Source: JAIVJG01 sp964236735
GTDB taxonomy: Bacteria > Acidobacteriota > Blastocatellia > Pyrinomonadales > Pyrinomonadaceae
Length of the DNA stretch: 64,000 nucleotides
Direction: 5' to 3'
Assembly (NCBI GenBank): GCA_964236735.1
Contig: CAXSFM010000019.1
Coordinates: 23,775 to 87,774 of the forward strand
The translations under genes and the position numbers were made by a program. Of this stretch, positions 51,388 through 59,518 are shown piece after piece (the first letter of the stretch is position 1; every line of letters begins with the position of its first letter). The notes beneath the pieces were generated by a model. The model had not been told where the DNA came from. It was given only the letters and a program-made list of their open reading frames with translations, and made no database searches.

Positions 51388-52509
51388 GTGAGAATCCTTC
51401 ACATCAGTTCGGCGCGAAACTTAGGCGGCGGCGAAAGACACTTGATTGATCTCGCGCGCGGACTCGCGGCGCGCGGGCACGAAATTCATCTCGCGCTCGT
51501 GCCCGGCTCGCCAATGTGTGCGGAACTCTCCGCGCTTCACGCGCAGAACATCCACACTCTTCCGCTTCGTCATGCGCTCGACATCGCCAGCATCGCGCGA
51601 CTCGCACGATTGATACGCGAGCAGAAAATAGAAATCATTCACGCTCATGTGGGGCGCGACTATCCGCTCGCCGCCTTCGCCGCGCGTCTCGCGCACGACG
51701 ACGCGCGCCTCGTCATCACGCGCCATGTCATGTTCCCTTTGAGCCGCATTCACAGGCTAACGCTCTCGAATGTCGCGCGCGTCATCGCCGTCTCGCAAGC
51801 ATCGGCGCGCGCGCTGCGTGAGCGTAAAATTTTTCGCGACGATAAAATTCGCATCGTCTCGAACGCGATTGACGTGGAAAGTTTTGAGCGTGTCGCGCGC
51901 GACGCGGATCCGGCATCGCTTCGTCGTGAGTTAGGCGTGCGCGCCGGTGCTTTCGTCGTCGGCATCGTCGGCGAGTTGAGCGAGTTAAAGGGGCAGCAGG
52001 ATTTCGTGCGCGCTGCCGCACTCGTCTCGCGTCAACGCAATGATGATGTCGAATTCGTTATCATCGGCGAAGACGCTTCGCGAGACGGTCGGCAACGCGC
52101 CGCGCTTGAAAAACTCATCGCCGATTTGGAAATGGAAAGGCGCGTGCATTTGCTTGGGCGACGCGAAGATGTGGCGCGCATACTCCCCGCGCTCGATGCG
52201 CTGGTTTCCGCGTCGCGCTCCGAGGCGTTCGGGCTGGCAATCATCGAAGCGATGGCGTCCGGCGTGCCCGTCGTCTCGACACAGACCGAAGGCGCGCGTG
52301 AGATTATCCATGACGGCGTGAACGGCTTGCTCGTGCCCATCGGAGAGACGGATGCGCTCGCGTCGGCACTCAACGATCTTCTCAACGATGAAGGGCGGCG
52401 CGACTCTTTTCGCACACACGCGCTCAGGATGGTGCGCGAGCGTTTCAGCATCGCACGCATGATTGCCGGGACAGAAGAAGTTTACGAAGAAGTCCGGCGC
52501 GAGCGTTGA
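51388..52509 (+). CDS. GT4-family glycosyltransferase
   Basis: A 373-residue GT-B-fold retaining glycosyltransferase. The N-terminal ILHISSARNLGGGERHLIDL is the usual acceptor-side start, IEIIHAHVGRDYPLAA follows, and the donor-side motif EAFGLAIIEAMASGVPVV with GAREIIHDGVNGLLVP is clear. Likely involved in surface glycan or lipid glycosylation; donor and acceptor unknown. The start is taken as GTG at 51388, giving VRILHISS, since the 21 codons upstream do not look like this family. It converges on the methyltransferase gene 26 nt away. Confidence 0.9.
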   Translation: MRILHISSARNLGGGERHLIDLARGLAARGHEIHLALVPGSPMCAELSALHAQNIHTLPLRHALDIASIARLARLIREQKIEIIHAHVGRDYPLAAFAARLAHDDARLVITRHVMFPLSRIHRLTLSNVARVIAVSQASARALRERKIFRDDKIRIVSNAIDVESFERVARDADPASLRRELGVRAGAFVVGIVGELSELKGQQDFVRAAALVSRQRNDDVEFVIIGEDASRDGRQRAALEKLIADLEMERRVHLLGRREDVARILPALDALVSASRSEAFGLAIIEAMASGVPVVSTQTEGAREIIHDGVNGLLVPIGETDALASALNDLLNDEGRRDSFRTHALRMVRERFSIARMIAGTEEVYEEVRRER

Positions 52510-52535
52510 AGCGCGTTCGTGAAGCCAACGGGAAG

Positions 52536-53705
52536 TTAATCAATCACGCGCATGATGAGGCATTTGAGGTAGAGCGTTTCTGGAACGCCGATGAGGACGG
52601 GATGATCGCGCGCTTGGATGCGCTTCTCGATGAGTTGCACGCGGCGACGCGCGTCTGCGGCGGCCTCCGCGATTGTTTCCAGAAAGAGCGACTCGGTCAT
52701 GTGATGCGAGCAGGTGCAGGTGACGAGCACGCCATTCGCGTTCAGCATCTTCAAGGCGCGCAAATTTATTTCTTTGTAGCCGCGCGCCGCCGCGCGCACG
52801 CTCGCGCGATTTTTGGCGAAGGCCGGCGGGTCGAGCACGACAGTGTCGAAGCGTTCGCCCGCAGCTTCCATCTCGCGCAGCGCGTCGAGCACGTTGGCCT
52901 CACGGAACTCGACGTTCGTCGCGTCGTTCAGTTCCGCGTTGCGTCTGGCGGCGGCGATGGCTTCCGCAGAGATGTCGAGTCCGGTCACGCTCTCGCACGC
53001 TGGCGCGATGTGCAAGGCGAACGCGCCGTTGAAAGTGAAGCAATCGAGCGCGCGTCCATGCGCGTGCGTGCGCGCGGCGACGTGATTCTCGCGCTGGTCG
53101 AGAAACGCGCCGGTCTTTTGTCCGCCGAGCGGCGCGACTTGGAAACGAACGCCGTGCTGCGTGACTTCCAAAACTTTCGGCGCGTCGCCGTAGATCACAC
53201 CCGCGCGCGATTCCAATCCTTCGAGCGAGCGCACGCGCACGTCGTTGCGCTCGATGATGGCGCGCGGCGCAAACTCTTCAACGAGCAACTCGACGAGCGT
53301 CTCTTTGAGTTTATCCGTCCCCTGCGAAAGCGTTTGCAGGACGAGACAGTCGCCGTACTTGTCCACGATGAGCGAGGGCAGCAAATCGCCTTCGGAGTAG
53401 ATGAGTCGAAAGGCGTCCGCCTCGCGCTCAATGCCGCTGCGTCGCTCAAACGCGGCACGCAGGCGCGCGCGCCACCACCCGCGATCAATCGTCTCTTCGT
53501 TAAGAGTGAGCAGGCGCAGCGCGATCTCCGAGCGGTCGCTGTAGAGCGCGCGACCGACGAAACGTCCATGCGCGTCGCGCACGTTCGCCACGTCGCCGCC
53601 CGGCGTCTTTCCGGCCTCGCTCACGTCGCTACGATAAATCCAGAGGTGTCCCGCACGCGCGCGAGCCGCGCCGCGCCGCGTGACGGAAATCGTTTTCAGT
53701 TCCAT
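52536..53705 (-). CDS. RlmI-like class I SAM-dependent rRNA methyltransferase
   Basis: A 389-residue protein: N-terminal PUA-like RNA-binding domain (about 1-75; ARAGHLWIYRSDV), an EEHEE-like middle and a Rossmann methyltransferase domain (about 200-389). Family markers are the GGQKTGAFLDQREN segment, the SAM motif ALDCFTFNGAFALHIA, VVLDPPAFAKNR and CTCSHHM near the C-terminus with the catalytic-type Cys. In E. coli RlmI methylates C5 of C1962 in 23S rRNA; the same target is inferred. Length is as expected. Confidence 0.92.
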   Translation of the reverse strand: MELKTISVTRRGAARARAGHLWIYRSDVSEAGKTPGGDVANVRDAHGRFVGRALYSDRSEIALRLLTLNEETIDRGWWRARLRAAFERRSGIEREADAFRLIYSEGDLLPSLIVDKYGDCLVLQTLSQGTDKLKETLVELLVEEFAPRAIIERNDVRVRSLEGLESRAGVIYGDAPKVLEVTQHGVRFQVAPLGGQKTGAFLDQRENHVAARTHAHGRALDCFTFNGAFALHIAPACESVTGLDISAEAIAAARRNAELNDATNVEFREANVLDALREMEAAGERFDTVVLDPPAFAKNRASVRAAARGYKEINLRALKMLNANGVLVTCTCSHHMTESLFLETIAEAAADARRRVQLIEKRIQARDHPVLIGVPETLYLKCLIMRVID

Positions 53706-53765
53706 GCACAGAATGTAAACTTAAACGGCGCGGCGCGTCATGTACTTTTTAACTTTTGTTTTTAC

Positions 53766-54830
53766 TCAAGGCAGCATAGTGGGGCAGAACTCTTCCAGGA
53801 ATTCCAGGTCAACATCATGCGGCTCAACTTCAACGTGCGCGGCGAGATAATCGAAAAGCTTGCCGACGATGATGGGATCGAATTGCGTGCCCGCGCCCTG
53901 TCGCATCCGCTCGACGGCGACGGCGTGCGGCAGTCGCTCGCGATAGGGACGATTGCTTGTCATCGCATCGTAAGCATCAACGACGGCGATGAGGCGCGCG
54001 CCGAGCGGAATCTCTTCGCCGCAAAGTTTCGCCGGATAGCCCGCGCCATTCCACCACTCGTGATGATGCAAGACCATCGCGCGCACTTCGTCCATGTGCG
54101 GCACGCCGGCGAGCGCCTGTTCGCCATGATGGACGTGGCGGCGCATCACGCTCATCTCTTCATCCGTCAGCGCGTCCGGTTTGCAGAGCACGTTTTCGGG
54201 CACGCCGATCTTACCTACGTCGTGCAGCAACGCGCCGAGTTTGACGCTGATCGCTTCGGCTTCCGATAAGCCGCATTGCAGCGCGAGACCTTCGGCGAGA
54301 CGCGCGACGTTTTTGGAATGCTCGCCGGTACATGTGTCTTTGGCGAACAGCAGTGTGATGAGCGTCCGCACCGTCGCGATGAAAGAATGGCGCGCCTGTC
54401 GTTCGAGCGTGCGGTTGCGCTTTTTGACCTCGCTGATGACGAGCACGTTTTGAATGACGTTGAGCAGTTCACGATAGCCGAACGGTTTGTGTAGATACGC
54501 GGCGAGTCCCTGCTCCAACAAATCGCGCTGTTCGGCATCGTTGTTGATGCGCGCCGTGAGCATGATGACGGGCGTGTGACGCAGCGTCTCGTCTTCGCTC
54601 TGCTGCAATCTCTCGAAGACTTCTTTCCCGCTGATGTCCGGCATCATATAATCGAGCAGGATCAAATCGGGTTGGCTCTGGCGCGCGTGGCGCAGTCCTT
54701 CATGGCCGCCGAGCGCGCCTAAGAATTTGTAGCCCGCGCGCTCCAGCGTGAGTCGCCCCAGACGAAGCAGCGAGGCGTCGTCGTCCACGAAGAGGATCAA
54801 TTTCCCTTTACTCGAAATTTGGTCGGGCAT
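53766..54830 (-). CDS. Response regulator with HD-GYP output domain
   Basis: A 354-residue protein: receiver domain (about 10-130; FVDDDAS, phosphorylated Asp60 in LILLDYMMPD, Lys in LHKPFG) and an HD-GYP domain (about 165-340). The HD motif is LLHDVGKIG, and the GYP region is LHHHEWWNGAGYPAKLCGEE. Family members hydrolyse cyclic di-GMP with a di-iron site; all the usual metal ligands are visible. It likely lowers c-di-GMP in response to an unidentified kinase. No kinase lies adjacent. Confidence 0.95.
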   Translation of the reverse strand: MPDQISSKGKLILFVDDDASLLRLGRLTLERAGYKFLGALGGHEGLRHARQSQPDLILLDYMMPDISGKEVFERLQQSEDETLRHTPVIMLTARINNDAEQRDLLEQGLAAYLHKPFGYRELLNVIQNVLVISEVKKRNRTLERQARHSFIATVRTLITLLFAKDTCTGEHSKNVARLAEGLALQCGLSEAEAISVKLGALLHDVGKIGVPENVLCKPDALTDEEMSVMRRHVHHGEQALAGVPHMDEVRAMVLHHHEWWNGAGYPAKLCGEEIPLGARLIAVVDAYDAMTSNRPYRERLPHAVAVERMRQGAGTQFDPIIVGKLFDYLAAHVEVEPHDVDLEFLEEFCPTMLP

Positions 54831-55154
54831 AGCTTGTTACTGGCGCGTTGCGTGTCAAGAAACTATGCAGAGAGACACGGGCGCGCTTCCCCCTTATCAA
54901 GAGAATATTCGTCACGAGGTTTATCTTGTTAAGTAGCTCGCACTCGCGGGAGAGTATTAGCCGAGTGCGTTTGCATCCCTCAACAGGTTAGGCTGGAGGA
55001 GAGACCGTAATATAATCGAAACCCTGTCACAGAGAGAGGGACGCCGGACGTAGTATAGTGTAAGCCGACAGTTTCAACCATTGCAATTGTGTGTTATTTC
55101 CTTTTGCTGTGCTCGCGTTGAAACCGAAACGGGGAGCAGAAGACGGAGGATTTT
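54831..55154. promoter_or_regulatory. Divergent promoter region of the HD-GYP and GreA-type genes
   Basis: About 320 bases without a gene. A perfect -10 hexamer TATAAT (55011-55016) is present on the plus strand with only a weak -35 (TTAGGC, 17-nt spacing), and a second -10-like TATAGT lies near 55057. GGAGG at 55145-55149 is the ribosome site of the GreA-type gene. No promoter was identified for the minus-strand gene. Confidence 0.45.
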
Positions 55155-55649
55155 GTGAGCGAAAATATTAGACAGAAACTTCAAGCAGAGTTGAACGAAC
55201 TCGACACGGAACTGCGCGTGCATTTGCCGCGACAAATCAAGACGGCGAAAGAGTGGGGCGACTTGCGCGAGAACGCCGAGTATCACGCCGCGCTCGCACG
55301 CCAGCAGTTCGTGCAGGCTCGCATCCGCGACCTCCGCCAGCGCATCAGCGAAGTGGCCTCGATTGACGTGACGAAAGTCCCGCACGACCGCGCGGCTTAC
55401 GGCTCGACCATTGTGCTCTACGACGAAGAACGCGAAGAGGAAGTGACCTACCGGCTCGTGACGCCCGAAGAGAGCGACCCGACGGGCGGACTCATCTCCA
55501 CGACTTCGCCCGTCGGCAAGAGCCTCATGGGACGACAGGAGGGCGATGAAGTCACCGTCCGTACACCCGCCGGCGCGCGCAGCTTTGAAATCAGAAAGCT
55601 CACGACCTTACACGACCAGCCAAAGGAAGAAGCGTCGAGCGAGGAGTAA
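55155..55649 (+). CDS. greA: GreA/GreB-type transcription elongation factor
   Basis: A 164-residue RNA-polymerase secondary-channel factor that stimulates transcript cleavage in backtracked complexes. The N-terminal coiled coil (1-75) carries the acidic tip WGDLRENAEYHAA (Asp36, Glu39). The C-terminal FKBP-like domain includes YGSTIVLYDEE, TYRLVTPEESDP and SPVGKSLMGRQEGDEV. GTG start with GGAGG 5 nt upstream. The tip and length match the GreA group. It appears to be its own unit. Confidence 0.93.
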   Translation: MSENIRQKLQAELNELDTELRVHLPRQIKTAKEWGDLRENAEYHAALARQQFVQARIRDLRQRISEVASIDVTKVPHDRAAYGSTIVLYDEEREEEVTYRLVTPEESDPTGGLISTTSPVGKSLMGRQEGDEVTVRTPAGARSFEIRKLTTLHDQPKEEASSEE

Positions 55650-55748
55650 ATTTTATCGTTCGGGTATTAAACCCCTGACGTGTATTCATCTTGTTCGTCG
55701 CCGCATGAATAGTTGGATTCTGGTCTAAACAGAGTTGGAGAAAATGTT

Positions 55749-56198
55749 TTGGATGAAGCGTGGAAGTATCGCATCGAAGAGCGCGTTCGCTGGGGAGACG
55801 TTGATGCGGCGCGCATAATTTTTTACGGCGCATACATCCGCTTCTTCGAGTTCGCCGAGACTGAACTTTTTCGCGCTGTGGGATTGCCCTATGGTGTGAT
55901 GTTCGACGAGTTGGACATCTGGCTTCCGCGCGCGCATCTCGAATGCGACTTTCGACGCGCAGCGCGATTGGATGATTTGCTCGAAGTCGCCGTCTATGTC
56001 GGACGCATCGGGCGCACGTCGCTGCGTCTGAACTTTGAAGTCAGACGCAAGAGCGAATCAGCGTTGCTCGCCGAAGCGCACTTCGTCCTCGTCGCCGTGC
56101 GCCGCGACACGTTTGACACCGTGCCCGTCCCTAACGCGCTCAAGAGTCGCCTCGCCCCGTACACACAACCGCCGTTGCCAACGGAGAACACAAAATAG
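55749..56198 (+). CDS. Acyl-CoA thioesterase-type hotdog-fold protein
   Basis: A 149-residue hotdog-fold protein. The N-terminal segment EERVRWGDVDAARIIFYGAY is the YbgC/4HBT signature, with the catalytic-type Asp in GDVDAA. LDDLLEVAVYVGRIGRTSLR is the mid-sheet. It likely hydrolyses an acyl- or aryl-CoA. The start is uncertain: a TTG at 55749 with GGAG 8 nt upstream fits best; no ATG lies near. Confidence 0.83.
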   Translation: MDEAWKYRIEERVRWGDVDAARIIFYGAYIRFFEFAETELFRAVGLPYGVMFDELDIWLPRAHLECDFRRAARLDDLLEVAVYVGRIGRTSLRLNFEVRRKSESALLAEAHFVLVAVRRDTFDTVPVPNALKSRLAPYTQPPLPTENTK

Positions 56199-56273
56199 TT
56201 CCGCCGCTGTGACGAGCGATGAATCCACACCCTCGCGCCACACGTAGATTTTCAAGAGCCGGAGGGTTACAAG

Positions 56274-56570
56274 ATGCAGGCAGACGAATCGAGTATCGAG
56301 TTCGATATGTTTGAGGACGTGCGCCTTAACCTGACGCGCATCCTTTTGAAAGAAGGCCGCGATCCTGTCGAAGTCGAGCGCATTGCTTTTTATGTCGTAC
56401 AGGGAATCCGCGACGTTCCCAAATTTATGTCTGCGCTGGCGAGAGCGGGCACCGATGATTTTGACGCGGATGCTCGCAACCTTCTCGACATCGTTCTCAA
56501 TAACAGTTCATCGCTCGAACGCGCGCGCGCCATCTTGCACAGACATGACGACGATCAGCCGATTCACTGA
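56274..56570 (+). CDS. Hypothetical helical protein, 98 residues
   Basis: Not recognised. A soluble helical protein (RIAFYVVQGIRDVPKFMSAL, then LLDIVLNNSSSLERARAILH), acidic, with no membrane segment. GGAGG lies about 8 nt upstream of the ATG, so the gene is well supported. It converges on the FAD-oxidoreductase gene. Confidence 0.72.
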   Translation: MQADESSIEFDMFEDVRLNLTRILLKEGRDPVEVERIAFYVVQGIRDVPKFMSALARAGTDDFDADARNLLDIVLNNSSSLERARAILHRHDDDQPIH

Positions 56571-56614
56571 AGCTTGATGTTAAGGATTTTTGGCGCGCGT
56601 GGAATGTAAAAAAT

Positions 56615-57868
56615 TTATAGCGGCCAGACGGCACGACGCGCCAGCGTCCGCTTGAGATTGACGTAGCCTTGATCGCCCGCAACCAATTCGCGGAGCGTGC
56701 GGCGGATGCCGCCATGCAGTCGCGCGAAGTTAATCATTCTGTCTGTGAAAGGCCCGCCCCACATCGTGCCGTAAAATCGTCTCCGCATCTGCGACGCGCG
56801 CCGCAAGTCGTGGCCGAAGTCTGCGCGCCACTTCTCTTCGTAAGCCGGGACGCTTCCATTCAAGTACGACTCGGCGAATAGTTCCGCCGAACGTAGCGCG
56901 TAATAAATCCCTTCGCCCGTGACAGGGTCTGCGAAACCGGCGGCGTCGCCGAGCAACGCCCAATTTTCACCAGCCGCGCGGCGCGTGTCGAATGTCTCCG
57001 GCGCGAGACCGGGAATGCGCGCCGCGTAACGTTCCGCTGTAGCTCGCAGCTTTTCCTCTATCTCATCATCATGCGCTGATGCTACTCCGACGTGTGCGCT
57101 CCCACTTGGACGGCGTCGCGTGTTTGAAGCCCAAAGCTCTGATGAATCGTCATCTCTCATCCGGTAATAGCCAATCATAAAATCCCACAGCAAATCGTCG
57201 AGCGTTTTATGATCGAAGGCATCCTGCGCGGTCGCGATGCCGAAGGAAATGTGATCGAGACGCGGGAAAGCCCAAGCGTAACCTGCCCAACCGGGAAGAA
57301 ACGCGATCACCGTCGGGGCGTCGCCGGATGCGTTGAGCGGCGTGCGATAACCGAAAGCCACCTCCATTTCCGCATTCGGTAGCGCACCGGCCAGACGACG
57401 CGCGATAGCACTATTCGCCCCGTCTGCCGCGACGAGTACGCTCCCCTTATATTGACCCTCTTGTTTCGCACTGACTGTCCATAAGCCGTCCGCGTCCAAT
57501 TCAAGAGAGGTGGAGACGCGCCCGGTAAAAATATTGGCTCCGGCGCGACGCGCGCGTTCGAGAAGATACGAATCAAACGAACGCCGCGAATAGATGGCAA
57601 ACGGCTCACTGAGTTTGAGGCGCACGCGCCTTCCCGCCGGCGAATACATTTCCACTTCCGACACCGTGCGCCCCATGGCATCGAGCAGAAACGGCCAGGC
57701 CTTCAAAGCCTTCGATGTCACGCCGCCGCCGCACGCCTTCGCTTCCTGCGCGGGACGCCCATCGAATAAAGCGACGCGCGCGCCTCCACGCGCCAGTTTC
57801 TCAGCCGCGAAAGAACCCGCCGGCCCAGCGCCAATAATCAGCGCATCGAATTTTCTACACTCGCTCAT
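56615..57868 (-). CDS. FAD-dependent oxidoreductase, geranylgeranyl-reductase family
   Basis: A 417-residue flavoprotein. The Rossmann motif FDALIIGAGPAGSFAAEKL opens the protein, CGGGVTSKALKAWPF follows (FAD or substrate pocket), and the second nucleotide motif WALLGDAAGFADPVTGEGI lies at about 290-310. The family includes geranylgeranyl reductases, which saturate isoprenoid tails of menaquinone or membrane lipids; the substrate here is inferred. The start at 57868 (MSECRKFD) is preferred over a TTG 3 nt upstream. An intrinsic terminator on the same strand lies 120 nt upstream of the start. Confidence 0.88.
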   Translation of the reverse strand: MSECRKFDALIIGAGPAGSFAAEKLARGGARVALFDGRPAQEAKACGGGVTSKALKAWPFLLDAMGRTVSEVEMYSPAGRRVRLKLSEPFAIYSRRSFDSYLLERARRAGANIFTGRVSTSLELDADGLWTVSAKQEGQYKGSVLVAADGANSAIARRLAGALPNAEMEVAFGYRTPLNASGDAPTVIAFLPGWAGYAWAFPRLDHISFGIATAQDAFDHKTLDDLLWDFMIGYYRMRDDDSSELWASNTRRRPSGSAHVGVASAHDDEIEEKLRATAERYAARIPGLAPETFDTRRAAGENWALLGDAAGFADPVTGEGIYYALRSAELFAESYLNGSVPAYEEKWRADFGHDLRRASQMRRRFYGTMWGGPFTDRMINFARLHGGIRRTLRELVAGDQGYVNLKRTLARRAVWPL

Positions 57869-57990
57869 CAATCATCACAAAACTTCATCGAAAGAGACGA
57901 CTAAACTCTATCCAAGACTTTCCAGATCATGCTCCACTGTAACAGCCATCCAAGACATCTCGTATCTGTTCATTACGGCAAATTTCCCAC

Positions 57991-58027
57991 AAAAAAATCC
58001 GCTGCATATATTTCGCATATGCAGCGG
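57991..58027 (-). terminator. Intrinsic terminator on the minus strand
   Basis: The stem is CCGCTGCATAT (57999-58009) with ATATGCAGCGG (58017-58027), 11 bp perfect, loop 7 nt. On the minus strand it is followed by one A and seven T (57991-57997 read as A on the plus strand). It lies upstream of the FAD-oxidoreductase start, so it ends either a short RNA or an attenuated leader of that gene. Confidence 0.88.
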
Positions 58028-58055
58028 ACAAGTTCCACAGGAGTAAGTTGGCTAT

Positions 58056-58084
58056 ATCTTATTGAAGCATGTGTTGCCTGTCAA
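58056..58084 (-). promoter_or_regulatory. Sigma-70-type promoter on the minus strand
   Basis: Read on the minus strand, a perfect -35 TTGACA (58084-58079) is separated by 17 nt from the -10-like TAAGAT (58061-58056; four of six consensus bases). Expected transcription start is near 58049. The terminator at 57991-58027 follows at once, giving a predicted RNA of about 59 nt, or the leader of the oxidoreductase gene if read-through occurs. Confidence 0.6.
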
Positions 58085-58271
58085 ACAGCTTCATTGTCCG
58101 GCTAAGAAATAGATGGAAGGACATAGAACGATAAGAGAGACTTGCATAAGCACCTTGCATTGTCAGTCAAGCAAGGGGTGTGAATTCTTGAGCGTTAGTG
58201 GACGTTGAGAATACTGCTCAAGAAGTCTTCTCTTACATGATTCGAGCAGCTTCGATGTAGTTCTATCTAGC

Positions 58272-58287
58272 TGGAACGACTATTGCT
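58272..58287 (+). promoter_or_regulatory. Sigma-54 (RpoN)-like promoter upstream of the outer-membrane protein
   Basis: TGGAACG (58272-58278), 4 nt, TTGCT (58283-58287). It keeps the invariant GG and GC and the spacing; one base (C to A) differs from the TGGCACG consensus. It is on the strand of the gene at 58565, giving a leader of about 265 nt. Confidence 0.5.
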
Positions 58288-58564
58288 TAACATTCAACAG
58301 ATGACGCTCTACCGTCATTCGCTACGTTGAACGAGGTGGGTTATCCAGCGTGATTCCTTATACGTGCGCGATAACACCACTTTCATACTTTGTATCTCCC
58401 ACAGAGAAAGTCCCGGCAGAATCCACCAGTCCTAACAGGCCTCTTAGCACGCTTCATCAGCGAGAGAATTCAACGATCACCAGCTCGATCAATTTTTAGC
58501 CGTGCAAGGACGAAGAATCGTGCACACCTTCCCGGACAATTGCACGATCCAGAAGGAAATATTC

Positions 58565-59377
58565 ATGACCAGAATTCATGGGAAAAGAGGCGTACCGGCA
58601 TTCTTTGCGGCTTTATTCTCAATATTTGTCCTCAGCTTCGCAACGTCATCATATGCACAAGGGGGGCCGCCAATGCTCACGGATGATCCCGGCACGCCCG
58701 GCGCCGGGAGGTGGGAAGTCAACTTTCTCTCCACCCTTGAACGAAGTCGCAATGGCTCGTTGTTTGAGACCCCCAACATAGATGTGAATTTCGGGATCGG
58801 CAATCATCTTCAACTCAAATTTGAAGCGCCGTGGCTCGTCATGAAAGAGAGTGGCGAGCAGAGAAAAGTTGGCCCCGGCAATTCCATGATTGGTGTCAAG
58901 TGGCGATTTCTGGGCGAAGAGCGTCGAAATATTGACATGTCTGTATATCCGCAACTTGAATTCAATAATCCTACTGGTTCGGCGGAGCGAGGGCTGGTTG
59001 AGAGAGGCGTGCAATTGTTTCTGCCTGTGGAAGCGGTAAAAAAGGTCGGGCCTGTCAAAGTCAATGGAGAGATTGGATACCGGTTCGTTCAGCATGGACA
59101 TGACGAGTTGGAATATGGTTTGGCAATTGCTCGGCAGGTAACAAGCCGGATTGAATTGATCGGCGAGTTGCACGGTTCAGCGCTCAAAAATCTGCGAGAG
59201 GATGAATTATTCTTCAATGCAGGCTCGCGCTTGAGGTTGAGCAGAAACACCGCGCTATTGTTCTCCGCCGGGCAAACCATTCGCAATCAGGAAACTCAAG
59301 GGGCACGCTACATTGCAACCTTCGGCCTTCAAGTCAACTTCACGAATAGAATATTTAGCGGCTGGAAGGGTAAATAA
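58565..59377 (+). CDS. Secreted outer-membrane beta-barrel protein, phenol-degradation MetA-like
   Basis: A 270-residue protein with a signal peptide (FFAALFSIFVLSFATSSYA, about 14-32) and then alternating beta-strands with aromatic ends. The opening GGPPMLTDDPGTPGAGRWEV is typical of the putative MetA-pathway outer-membrane family. The C-terminus has the strand ATFGLQVNFTNRIF. Likely a small outer-membrane channel or sensor protein; ligand unknown. AAGGAAATATTC precedes the ATG. Lower GC than the 24-57 kb genes. Confidence 0.8.
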   Translation: MTRIHGKRGVPAFFAALFSIFVLSFATSSYAQGGPPMLTDDPGTPGAGRWEVNFLSTLERSRNGSLFETPNIDVNFGIGNHLQLKFEAPWLVMKESGEQRKVGPGNSMIGVKWRFLGEERRNIDMSVYPQLEFNNPTGSAERGLVERGVQLFLPVEAVKKVGPVKVNGEIGYRFVQHGHDELEYGLAIARQVTSRIELIGELHGSALKNLREDELFFNAGSRLRLSRNTALLFSAGQTIRNQETQGARYIATFGLQVNFTNRIFSGWKGK

Positions 59378-59518
59378 AAAGTCCGTCTGGCAACAACTCA
59401 AGTTGACCTCTACATAGGCGCATCCAGTCTGCTATCGCTCAAGCCGGCAAACTGTTCTATCGACAAGAATCGGGCGATGAGGCAATCAGCTTAAAGTGCA
59501 AGAGAAGATCTGAACGAA

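Larger units (their letters stand above)
57869..58564. other. AT-richer noncoding region before the outer-membrane protein gene
   Basis: About 700 bases with no convincing gene on either strand. It contains a minus-strand promoter-like pair and intrinsic terminator (57991-58084, listed separately), a sigma-54-like match on the plus strand (58272-58287) and several short palindromes (CTTGAG near 58188 with CTCAAG near 58217; GTGCA near 58502 with TGCAC near 58520). The base composition differs visibly from the DNA before 57.8 kb. Confidence 0.6.
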
